A stretch of DNA of 64,000 bases from Rhynchopus sp. YZ270_cl-10 (taxonomy: Eukaryota; Euglenozoa; Diplonemea; Diplonemida; Diplonemidae): the NCBI GenBank assembly GCA_964035575.1, contig OZ037834.1, positions 837,598 through 901,597 of the forward strand, read 5' to 3'. Shown here piece by piece: positions 1-8,900 of the stretch; within the stretch, counting starts at the first letter, position 1; each line of letters opens with the position of its first letter. Made by a program: the position numbers and the translations under genes. The notes below the pieces were generated by a model that worked only from the letters and a program-made list of their open reading frames with translations, was not told the origin of the DNA and searched no databases.

Positions 1-1
1 C

Positions 2-1246
2 CAATTCCCCCTTTCCAACTGCAAATACACGGTCCTCCCTAAGCTGACCACAGCACTCACCTACGGCGCTGGAGGCGCCTCGGCGTTGGAGCCTATGCTC
101 ATCATTGGCAAGAGACTGACTGAATCAGAGTACACAGAGTTGGTTGTCCCCGGGGTGGTGCAGCTGTTCTCCTCGGGAGAACGCATCGTGCGAATCAAAC
201 TTTTGCAGAATGTGCAAAGCTTTGCCAAGGCGATTCCACAGCACCTCTTGTGCACACAGATTTGGCCCCTTTTGGCGCAGGGTTTTGTTAACAATGTGCC
301 AGAAATTCGGGAGTTGACGATAAAATCTATGGTTTCAATCGTCCCAAAACTGACCCCTCCGTTGGTCGACGAGGCTGTAAAACAGTTAATCCGTCTGCAA
401 GGAGATATCGAAGGCGGTATTCGCACCAACGCCACCATCTGCCTTGGTATGGTTGCACAGCACATCCCTGCAGGGGAGAGGCAGATTACACTGCACAAAG
501 CCTTCGCAAAAATGCTGAAAGACAAATTCATTCACAGTAGAGGCGCTGCGTTAGGATCATACATTGCCTGCATCGACGTCTTCGATATTGGTCTAGCCGC
601 CCAAGGAGTCATTCCGGCCCTCTCCCCTTCCCTGGTTGACCCCGAAAAGGATATCCGCAGCAAAGCGCTCAAAGCCTTGAAAGCATATCTCGCAAAGGTT
701 GAGTCCGGGCAGGACAGTATTCACAGCCCTCCTCCTGCAGCAGCGGCGTCGCCGGTCACTCCAGGGAAGGAGGCGGAGGGGGGGTCATGGGGGTGGGCAA
801 GCAGTCTTGGAGGGTTAGGAAAGGCGAATGAGCCTGGAGGTAATACCACTCCAGCTGCTACCACATCCACTCCAAAGGTGGCAGCAGTAACAACAACAGC
901 AACACCTTCACCTGCAGCTACCCCCACCCCTCCAGCAGAGGTGGTGGACACTGCAGCGTGGGGTGACGATGATGACATTGACATGGATATGGATGACGAC
1001 ACAACAGGAGGGGGAGGAGGAGGTGGAGACTCTTGGGGTGCCCCCGTCCCCGCTCCCGTCATGCGTGCGAAAAAACATACCCCGCCCAATGCGTCGCTTG
1101 GAGAGGATGGAGGAGGAGGAGGAGGAGGCGGAGGGTCCGCTGGGGGACACTCCCCTCCCGCAACCGGTCCGAGGCTTGGGGGGATGAAGTTGGGAGGGAT
1201 GAAGCCGAAGAAGAAGGGTCTCGGGGCGTTAAAGAAGAATGATTGA
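2..1246 (+). CDS. SCYL1: SCYL1-like pseudokinase, C-terminal part (5' end outside window)
   Basis: The frame is open from base 2 and ends in TGA at 1244-1246, so only the C-terminal ~414 residues are present. No start codon belongs here; the segment reads straight in from the left edge. The first ~220 residues look like the HEAT-repeat region of SCYL1/NTKL proteins: a GAGGA-LEPM-IGK segment, then IPxxxQLFSSGERxxRIKLLQ, REL(T)IKSM, the NATICLG helix and VDPEKDIRSKALKAL. The tail is low-complexity (Ala/Pro/Thr, an acidic DDDDIDMDMDDD stretch, poly-Gly) and ends in a basic GGMKLGGMKPKKKG segment and ALKKND. In animals SCYL1 is a catalytically dead kinase that binds COPI coats and acts in Golgi-to-ER retrieval. 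The final KKND is a KKxx di-lysine COPI signal, where animal SCYL1 uses a related RKLD-type end. The kinase domain itself is not in view. Family assignment is strong; Golgi function is inferred. Confidence 0.88.
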   Translation, partial: QFPLSNCKYTVLPKLTTALTYGAGGASALEPMLIIGKRLTESEYTELVVPGVVQLFSSGERIVRIKLLQNVQSFAKAIPQHLLCTQIWPLLAQGFVNNVPEIRELTIKSMVSIVPKLTPPLVDEAVKQLIRLQGDIEGGIRTNATICLGMVAQHIPAGERQITLHKAFAKMLKDKFIHSRGAALGSYIACIDVFDIGLAAQGVIPALSPSLVDPEKDIRSKALKALKAYLAKVESGQDSIHSPPPAAAASPVTPGKEAEGGSWGWASSLGGLGKANEPGGNTTPAATTSTPKVAAVTTTATPSPAATPTPPAEVVDTAAWGDDDDIDMDMDDDTTGGGGGGGDSWGAPVPAPVMRAKKHTPPNASLGEDGGGGGGGGGSAGGHSPPATGPRLGGMKLGGMKPKKKGLGALKKND

Positions 1247-1455
1247 AAAAGGGTGGTGGAGGTGGAAAAAGTTGAAAAATAAAAATTGCGGGGGTAAAAA
1301 AAGTGCAGGAAAAAAGCAACCCCGTCGTATTTGTTTTGTTTACCGAAGTACGAGAGGCGTATTTCAAGTTGTTTTGTTTGGGTGGGTTTGACAGCTTTTT
1401 CAAAAAAAAAATTTTTTTTTTTTTTGAGGAACTGCATCTATGCTTTTGAAATTCA

Positions 1456-1545
1456 TTAGCCTTTCTTCAGGCGACTTTGTTGTACAGATCCCATCCTACA
1501 GGGTGATTGTCGAAACTACAAAAAATCCCCTCCTGTTTACAAAAA
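1456..1545 (+). repeat. Dispersed ~90-bp repeat, copy 1
   Basis: The block reads as GGCGACTTTG, then GTACAGA-CCCATCCT, then GATTGTCGAA and a CTACAAAA run before C/T-rich sequence. The same order of motifs recurs at about 2341-2430, diverged but collinear. Nature unknown. Confidence 0.6.
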
Positions 1546-1674
1546 AGAAACTTGGTCTCGAAGTTGTATTGCCGACTTCTTGTCTATTGCAACATAAAAG
1601 TGTTGTTCAGGGTGGGGTCGGGAGGGGGTGTGTGTTGTGGGGGATTTGATCGTTTCTTATTTTTTTTTTGAAGT

Positions 1675-1708
1675 GCTCTCCGGGGTTCGCTAACCCGCGG
1701 AGAGGACA
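1675..1708 (+). other. Hairpin with tRNA T-arm-like loop, copy 1
   Basis: CTCTCCGGGGTTCGCTAACC can pair with the following CCGCGGAGAG to give a two-part stem with a GTTCG loop, like a tRNA T-arm plus acceptor half. It is followed by CAGTGTCTGCGTCC. A similar hairpin followed by CAGTGCCTGC occurs near 19053-19084. No full tRNA can be folded around it. Confidence 0.35.
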
Positions 1709-2340
1709 GTGTCTGCGTCCGACGAATCCGATGTACGGTTGAGGCGTTTTGCACTTTTTCGACTTCTCTTTTTTTTACTTCATCTGTATCCGCCTTGGAA
1801 GTGTCTCTCTGTACGGTATCAAATCCCCTTTCTTTTGCTTTTTCTTTTCTAAGATGAGTGGAGTCAATTTTCATCTTACAGCTCTTTTGGGGTGGAGTGA
1901 AAAGGGGGCTTTAGTTAGTGGGTGGTGGGGTGGTGGGTGGGGATTTCTGACATTTTATTTTACACCTTCAATGCTTCATTTTGTTCATTCGGGGAGGGGG
2001 GAGCTGTTTTTTTTTTTTACGCACACTACTTTGTGAGCGGAAAGTGTCACGTCGTTCACTCACCCAACCGTGCTCCGCAACACCACCACCCAACAGGTGA
2101 TTTTTAGTGTGTGTGGAAGCGTCAACGCATCAAACAACTACAAGAAAGGGGGTGAGGGAACGACAAGTGACACGTTTTTTGTGGGTGATTCGTAAACCGC
2201 AACGGTGGGTCAATCGGAGGTGTGCCTGCATCACATACCACTATACCAACCACTTGTCCATTTTTTTTCTTTTTTTTTTTGGTAACCCAAATCATCAAAG
2301 GATGCCGAAGGTAAATATTTATCAAAAAAAAAAAAATACA

Positions 2341-2430
2341 TTGAGCCTTCGGGGGCGACTTTGTGTACAGAACCCATCCTCGGACAGGCGATTGTCGAAT
2401 CTACAAAAAAAAAATCCCCCCTTTTTTTTT
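2341..2430 (+). repeat. Dispersed ~90-bp repeat, copy 2
   Basis: Collinear with about 1456-1545: it shares GGCGACTTTGTGTACAGA, CCCATCCT, GCGATTGTCGAA and CTACAAAAAA. It is followed by AAGGTGACCAAGC, a motif also found in other spacers of this window. Confidence 0.6.
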
Positions 2431-3148
2431 CAAGGTGACCAAGCAAAAAACACAGATCTGCTTAGCTGTGTGGCATTCCAGAGGTCTTTTTGTATTGTAG
2501 TACTGCATTTCCCCTTTATTTGAGGACGACGCAAAGGCCCTGTGAGACATCGTATCCCCTTCCCAGGCTTTTTTTTTACTTCCCCTCTGTGTATTTGCAA
2601 CTTTCTTTTTCTTTTGTTTCTTTTTTTTTGTTCTGGCCCAAGGTTTTTTTTTCCAACTCTAAGAGAGAACTTGCCCTAAACTAGCGGACCCATGCGAAAT
2701 GCTCATTGTGTTGATAAAAATCGGGTCAAATAGCAGAGAGAGTCTGAGAGAGAGGAAAACCCCCCCTTTCGGCTTCGGCCCATGCATTTACGCACATTGA
2801 GCTTTTTACCCAGTATTGGAGTGAAGGCGATATTTTTTTTTTTTGTCGAACACAAAAAAAAAAAAAAAGCGAGAGATTCATTTTTTCCCCCTGAGCATAA
2901 CCTTCGTTGTGACAAAACAAACAATATCGTAAACCTGGGAAAAAATTGGGTTTTGCGCAAAACTCGAAAAACTCTTTTTGCGTTTTCCGGGTTTTGCGGG
3001 TTTACAGAAGAGATCACGCAAGCAGCGAATGACGAAGATGACCTCGTCGTAGTCTTGTGTGTGGGGAAGATAGCTCTGGACACCCGTAGTATTTTCTTAA
3101 GGTGACCAAGCATGAGAGAACAAAAAAGATTGATGAAATAACCAATGT

Positions 3149-3648
3149 TGGTGCTTCCCGGGGGGTATGCATTTCACAAATTTTCACAAAATGTGACAAG
3201 TTTTCACAAATTTTCACAACACGAAAACCGCTATAAAATTGTGAAGGCTGGTGAAAAATGGTGAAAAATGGTGAAAAATTGTGAAAAGTTGTGAAAAGTG
3301 CGAAAAGTTGTGAAAAGTTGTGAAAAGTTGTGAATTGATTTTATTTTTTTTGGGGGTTTTTTTTTTGGGTTGGGTGGTGGCCCACCCATTGAGGGGTATT
3401 TTGGGATTCACAAGATAGAACGTGATGTGGTGTACCTGTGTACTGTGTGATGTGCGGAAATGACGAGAACTTGTCCATTTCGGCAAATTGACCCCACCAC
3501 TGGCCGGACGGATTCCGGAAATGCAAATGCCGGCATTTAAAAGCTTCACCAACGAAGAAAAAAAGGGTGGTGAATAGTTGTGAAAAGTTGTGAAAAGTTG
3601 TGAATTGAATTGAAAATTTGTGAAATGCATACCCCCCGGGAAGCACCA
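3149..3648. mobile_element. 500-bp MITE with TGGTG termini, TSD AATGT
   Basis: Perfect ~37-bp terminal inverted repeats begin TGGTGCTTCCCGGGGGGT and are flanked by a 5-bp duplication AATGT (3144-3148 and 3649-3653). Subterminal regions on both sides are arrays of a GTTGTGAAAA/GTGAAAAATG 10-mer. The centre (about 3330-3560) is unique and has no coding capacity. A central piece around ATTGACCCCACCACTG also occurs inverted, twice, near 47897 and 48090. Non-autonomous DNA transposon; the near-perfect ends suggest a fairly recent insertion. Confidence 0.88.
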
Positions 3649-3661
3649 AATGTTCAAAACA

Positions 3662-4887
3662 TTACTGGGGGGGGCCGAATAGTAGATCCCCCCTTTGAAT
3701 AGTAGACCCCCCCCCTAAATTTTAGACTCCAATTTTTTTAACCCTATTTTCAGGGCCTTTTCTAAGTCCATGGGCCCATGGCACCCCTCCGAAAACACAC
3801 TTTTTTTCTGTACAAATGCCACACGTAAAAAAAATATTTTTTCTGTACAAATGCCACAGGCAAAATATTTTTTCTGGACTTTTGCCACATGTGCATGGGA
3901 GGTGGGGGGGGGTGGGGGTGGGGGGCGGAGAAATGGCCTCATGAACAAAGTGACCCCGTCACAGCCAGAACGCGACCCAATTGGTCAAACGCCGAAGGAA
4001 AAGGAAGCATGCAGCATGGCGAAAGGAAAAAAGTAGCGTACCGTGCGCCTGCGGCGCAAGATGGCAAGCCACCCATGACATAGTTTGGCTGTAAAATGTG
4101 CAATTTTAAGCACAATATTTTGAAATGTTGCGTACCGTGGCTTCGCCAAAACTTTCGTTCAGCAAAATATGGAAGTAACATTTACGGGAACTGACGATAA
4201 TGACCAACGACAGTGCCATTTGATGTCAACATTTTTTTAGAAATGTTGCGTACCGTGGCTTCGCCAGGAATCAGTTCTGTTTCGTATTTGCGTTAATTAG
4301 TCTTGGTTTCCCATCCCCTCCCTCCCTAGTTCATACGCAAGGGCATCTTCCCTTTCTGTGCACCGCTTAGTGGTGTCCTTACGTCACTTTTGACCATACT
4401 TTTCTTTTCCACACCCCCACCCCTTTGCTTTAACTTTGCTTGCACACCCCGACCCACCCGGAGAGGCCTGGGGACGGGATAGTTCACAACCGCCCCTTCT
4501 CCTATTTGACTCATTTTTCCCCTTCTTCAACCCCCACCCCCGAAAAACCCCTCTCAAAAATATGAGGGGAGATGCCCCGCCAACGTACCGACCGGAAAGC
4601 TCGGAATGAGTTTCCGGGAGTTTTTTACGTGTGGCATTTGTACAGAAAAAAGTCATTGGCACCTCGGCCAAAATCGGGGTTTTTGGCTCAACTTAGAGCC
4701 ACCCCTGCCTATTTTAGGTGCTCGAAAGTGGAGTCTGACCCCCATGTCCAGATCACAAAAATGCCCGATGAGTCCAATAAAGCAACAGATTTCATGTTTT
4801 GAGTAGTTGTGGTAATATGTGGAAAAAAATTTATACAGGGGGGATCTACTATTTAGGGGGGATCCACTATTCGGCCCCCCCCAGTAA
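3662..4887. mobile_element. 1.2-kb terminal-inverted-repeat element, non-coding
   Basis: The left end TTACTGGGGGGGGCC-GAATAGT is matched in reverse complement at the right end ACTATTCGG-CCCCCCCCAGTAA. Each end continues with GGATC/AGATCCCCCC and a TAGTAGA motif. A second inverted pair lies further in: CTGTACAAATGCCACACGTA near 3808 against its complement near 4625. I cannot fix a target duplication. An internal segment (GCGTACCGTGGCTTCGCC near 4130 and 4250) is repeated in inverse orientation near 47350-47470. No open frame resembles a transposase. Confidence 0.75.
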
Positions 4888-5458
4888 CTATTTTTTTCTC
4901 GCCTGAGATGCGTTTTTATCACGTTTCAACCTCCCTTTTTTTTTGATAAAACAACTTGTTGTCAATTCTAAAAAAGATTGGAGGCAGCGCTGCAGGGCAA
5001 ACAAAACGGATTGAAAAAAAACAGAAGCTTGCTTGTTTTCTTTGAGTACTCAATTAACCACGACAACCGTACTTCATTGTTTAACACATTTTTTCACCTT
5101 TTTTGTTTTCCCGGCTTTGAGCGCACAAACAAAAGACCCGATCTTTTTTTTGTTTCTTCAAGATTTTTAGAGTGCTGTGTTCTGATGCTGCCTTGCTGTG
5201 TTCTGATGCTGCCTTGCTGTGTTCGTGCTTGCCCTCTGTGTGTGTCAAATGCGTTGCAATTAAACCCTTCCCCCTCTCTTTTTCGAGAACAAGACCACAC
5301 CAAAAAAAAAAAATCACACCCACCTTCCCGAAGAAAAAAAAAAGAAGTCTGCTGGTGTTTCTAACAAGATTCCCAACAAAAAAGCTCACTACTCTTCCTT
5401 TCCCTTCATTTCTCCTCCTCCTCCCTTTCCCCCCACGGCACCGTGTCACCCCTATAGG
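4888..5458. other. Intergenic spacer
   Basis: No gene supported. A 16-bp GTTCTGATGCTGCCTT-type unit is repeated in tandem near 5177-5225. Long A and pyrimidine runs fill the rest. Confidence 0.5.
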
Positions 5459-5625
5459 CATAGTGTGCAGACGAACATTTTTGGTTCGTCGACGAACAAA
5501 ATGTTCGTCGGTTTTGTTCGTCGATGTTCGTCGACGAACATCGACGAACAGGTCCCTGCCACAAGGGCAACCCACGACGAACAACGACGAACATCGACGA
5601 ACATTTTGTTCGTCTGCACACTATG
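5459..5625. mobile_element. 167-bp palindromic MITE, TSD TATAGG
   Basis: The termini CATAGTGTGCAGACGAACA and its reverse complement are perfect over 19 bp. The element is flanked by TATAGG on both sides (5453-5458 and 5626-5631). The interior is built of CGACGAACA/TGTTCGTCG subrepeats, so almost the whole element can fold on itself. No coding capacity. Confidence 0.85.
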
Positions 5626-5733
5626 TATAGGGAGAAGACCTGCAAAAATAGAGATGCAGCAATATGCAAAATGTACCTCGGACAAACAGCAGGGGTTTGG
5701 GGGGTTGAAACCACCTAAAAATAAGACCACAGC

Positions 5734-5802
5734 TGGTGTGGCTGAAAGGGGGTGTATTTTTTGTGCTATTTTTCTGCTATTTTGGGGTCGTCGGCCACAC
5801 CA
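5734..5802. mobile_element. Short MITE with TGGTG termini, probable TSD ACAGC
   Basis: The left end TGGTGTGGCTGAA is matched by GGCCACACCA at the right. ACAGC lies immediately left and, after one extra A, right of the element. It has the same end sequence as the 134-bp element at 20724-20857 in the aminopropyltransferase intron. It sits ~170 bp upstream of the kinesin-like start codon. Confidence 0.65.
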
Positions 5803-5969
5803 AACAGCCATTTCATTTCACTTCCTCACAGGATGGTTTTGGAGGGTTTTTTGGGTAAAACCACCCAAAAAATAAAAACCACAGCCATTCATTTCACCCC
5901 CCTCATACCCACACCGCCTTTTTCAGTACACTTACACAATCTCCCCACAACCCCCTCCTCTCTCCCCCA

Positions 5970-8900
5970 ATGTCGGAACCCCGCTATGAAGCTAGCGTCC
6001 GAATAAAGCTTGCCCCCTCTGGGGTTTCACCCTGCGTAACGGTCACTGGCAAGCAGGTGCTCCTGGAGAGGGGGTCCTTCAGCCACGCCTTTGGGGTTGC
6101 CGGGCGCGTCTTCGTCGAGCGTGCCGAAGTGCTCCTCGCGCAGGAGGAGATCTTCACTGTGGCGCGCTCCCGGTCGCTCGAAGTGCTCCTTTCGGGGGGG
6201 ACCGTCTCGCTTGTCGCCATAGGTGGACCTGGGTCTGGGAAGAGCCATACCCTCTTTGGCACGGTCCCACGCACAGCGTCACCGCCACGACGTTCTCGCC
6301 CAGCTACCCCACGAGACGGCCTTCGCGCGGAAGGTCTGCTTCCACGATTTGCCGCACATCTCTTGCCATGTACCCTCAGTTTCACTCAATTCTCCTCTCA
6401 AGTAAGCAAATGTTTGTTGACCGGTGGGGTACAGCCGGTGGAGTATCCGGTAACTGATGTGAGCACGATGTGTCGTTTGATATCACGGGCATTAAGTACG
6501 GCTACCGCTGGCGCAACGTTAGCAGCAAGAGTTTCTGCGAATTCAGGAGGGACCTTATTGGTGACAGAGCTGGGGATGGCCGATATGCAGGCATTAGCTC
6601 CGGCGGTTGCGGCAGCAGCAGAAGGGGGGGGAGGGGGAAATGGTCTGTATTCCTTGGAGGAAGCGATCGCACAGTCGCCTATTTCAGCGAATTTATCGGC
6701 ATTGTTGTTGCAGAGCAACGATGGGTTGTGTATTGCATGTATCGATGCGGCTGACTACACGACGTCGACTGCGACTTTACGGAGTTTGGAAAAATGGAAA
6801 AAGGTGCGGCTCTGGCCAATCCCTCCCCCTCCATCGCACCGAAATGGAACTCCCTCCGGCTCTCCCCCACCCCGCCCGCAGCTGACCCCAAGCTCCTCCA
6901 CGATTTTGGTTCCCGCTGCGTCCCCGCAACGTTCTGTCAGTCCGTCCTCCTCTTCTGATATGGTGTTGACGTTGGAGGGGTTGGTGAACCGGGTGGTCCC
7001 GAAGGGGGATGATGTGATTGCGAGGGAGAATTGTTTGCTTGGGGTGATTAAGGGATTGGAAGGCAAGCTTGAAGTGGAGCATGGTAGGAGGCTGGAAGGG
7101 GTTGCCGAGATGGAGAGGGTGCAGGCTGCGTTGCGCAGAACGGAGCTGGAGGTGGCATCTCTTGCCGCAGTGAGGGAGGAGGTGCGGAATGCTGAAGAGG
7201 CGAACCACGACCTCCGCATCAACGCAGAAAGGGCGACCGGACGCGCTGCGTTGCTCGAAAAACGTCTTCTTGACGCTGCGCAAAACACAGAGTATATAAC
7301 CTCATGCCATTCCCAAGCTGAAGCAGAATTGGTTAAAATCGAACGGCGCGCTAGAGCTGGAAGTGAAGTAAAAGGAAATGTTCTCCAAGAAAACCACGAT
7401 CTACACACAAAATGCGCACAATCCGCGCGAGAACTATCAGATGCTAAGGAGGACAACGAGGCGCTCCGTACTGAAGCAAACACTCTTCGATCGCGTCTTG
7501 AAACCGCAGAAGGAAAAAACCTCGACCTTTCCGCAGAAAAGACCCAACTAGATTTGCAGCTCCTCCAGGCCAAGGAGGCTGTTGTCGCAGTACAGCGAGA
7601 ATGCACGCTGCTCCAGGCCGCGCCAGCACAGTACGAAGAAGAACTCCAACGGGCAGCAAGGGAGGAGCGCGCTGGGAGAGCCCTAGCGGTAAAGGCGGCG
7701 AAGGATAAGAAAACACTTCAAGGGGCCATTGCGGCTTTGAAAGAAGAGTTGGACCGACAGGCGCAGGAGCACCAACGGTATAAATCCGCAGCGGTATCGC
7801 AAATGCGGATCCGAGAGGCAGAGTTGGTGAAGGAAAGAGACCACATAGACCGTGCAGAGCTGGACCTCGCAGAGAAGGCAGCTTCTTTAACCAAAAAGAA
7901 CGAAGGACTGCAAAAACAGTTAGACGTAAAGGTGCAAGAAGTGTTACGCCTAAAAGGGCAGATGAAGGAGATCAAAGCAGCGGCAAATGAGACAATCGAC
8001 GCGCTGAACGAAAGCCTCGACAGGACCTGTGGACAACTGCAGTCAGAAGTGGATGAAGTTGCAAGATTGAAGCAGATGGTATGGTTTTTTACTTTTGGGG
8101 TGGGGTAGAACGGTGTTAGTACTGTTTTAGCTGCTTAAAGAAGCACCCAATTAGGTACCAAACACAGAATAAGCAGGGCCTAGGCTCAGCCAGATGGGAA
8201 AAGCAATTCGGATGTGTGTGTGTGTGTTTGATAACGATAACTAAAGGGGTAATTCTTGCGCAGAATATGGCCCAAGAGGGGTGTGTGTATCCCTCCGGCG
8301 TAGCGTAGCCTCCGCCATCTGGTTGGAGAGGAGCTGTGTGGCCTCCTGTTGCTGCGTGAGCGCCTGCGCCGCCGCCTCTGCGTGCTCTTTGGCTTGAACC
8401 GACACCATGTTGCTTTGCTGTGCAGCTGATTGGGCGACCGCCGCTGTTCTCTCCACCTCCACTTGCGTCTCCGCCACTTGTGCAGCAGTTGCCTCCACTT
8501 GCGCCCGTGTTTCGGCCGCCACTCTGTCGGCGTGAAGTACAGCGGCGTGGGCGACCCCCGTCACTTTCTCAACCTCTGCCTGGGTGCCGGCTGCCAGGTT
8601 GGCTGCTGTTGCGTCGGTGTGGGCTATGGTCATGGCCCTCAGCTCCTCCGCCATTCGCTGTGTCTGCTGCGATAAGCGTGTTGCTGTAGCCTCGGCGTGC
8701 TTGTCTGCAGTGCTGAGCATGCTCTCAAGATGGGCCTTCATCATTTCCTCCATCCTCGTTGCTGAGGCGTCAGAGTGCTGACCTGCCCTGTCCGCCCGCT
8801 CTAGCGCCTGGCTTGCCGCACCAGCTGCTGCCTCCGTTTGCTGCTGCAGCTTGTGGACTGCCTCCTTGAGGTGGTGCAGCTCGTTCTTTTTGATCTGCGA

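Larger units (their letters stand above)
1247..3143. other. Intergenic spacer with short dispersed repeats
   Basis: I see no convincing gene. The stretch has many T and A runs. It carries a duplicated ~90-bp block (about 1456-1545 and 2341-2430), a T-arm-like hairpin near 1675-1708, and two copies (near 2432 and 3101) of the dispersed motif AAGGTGACCAAGC. Short open frames here are low-complexity and overlap the repeats. Confidence 0.6.
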
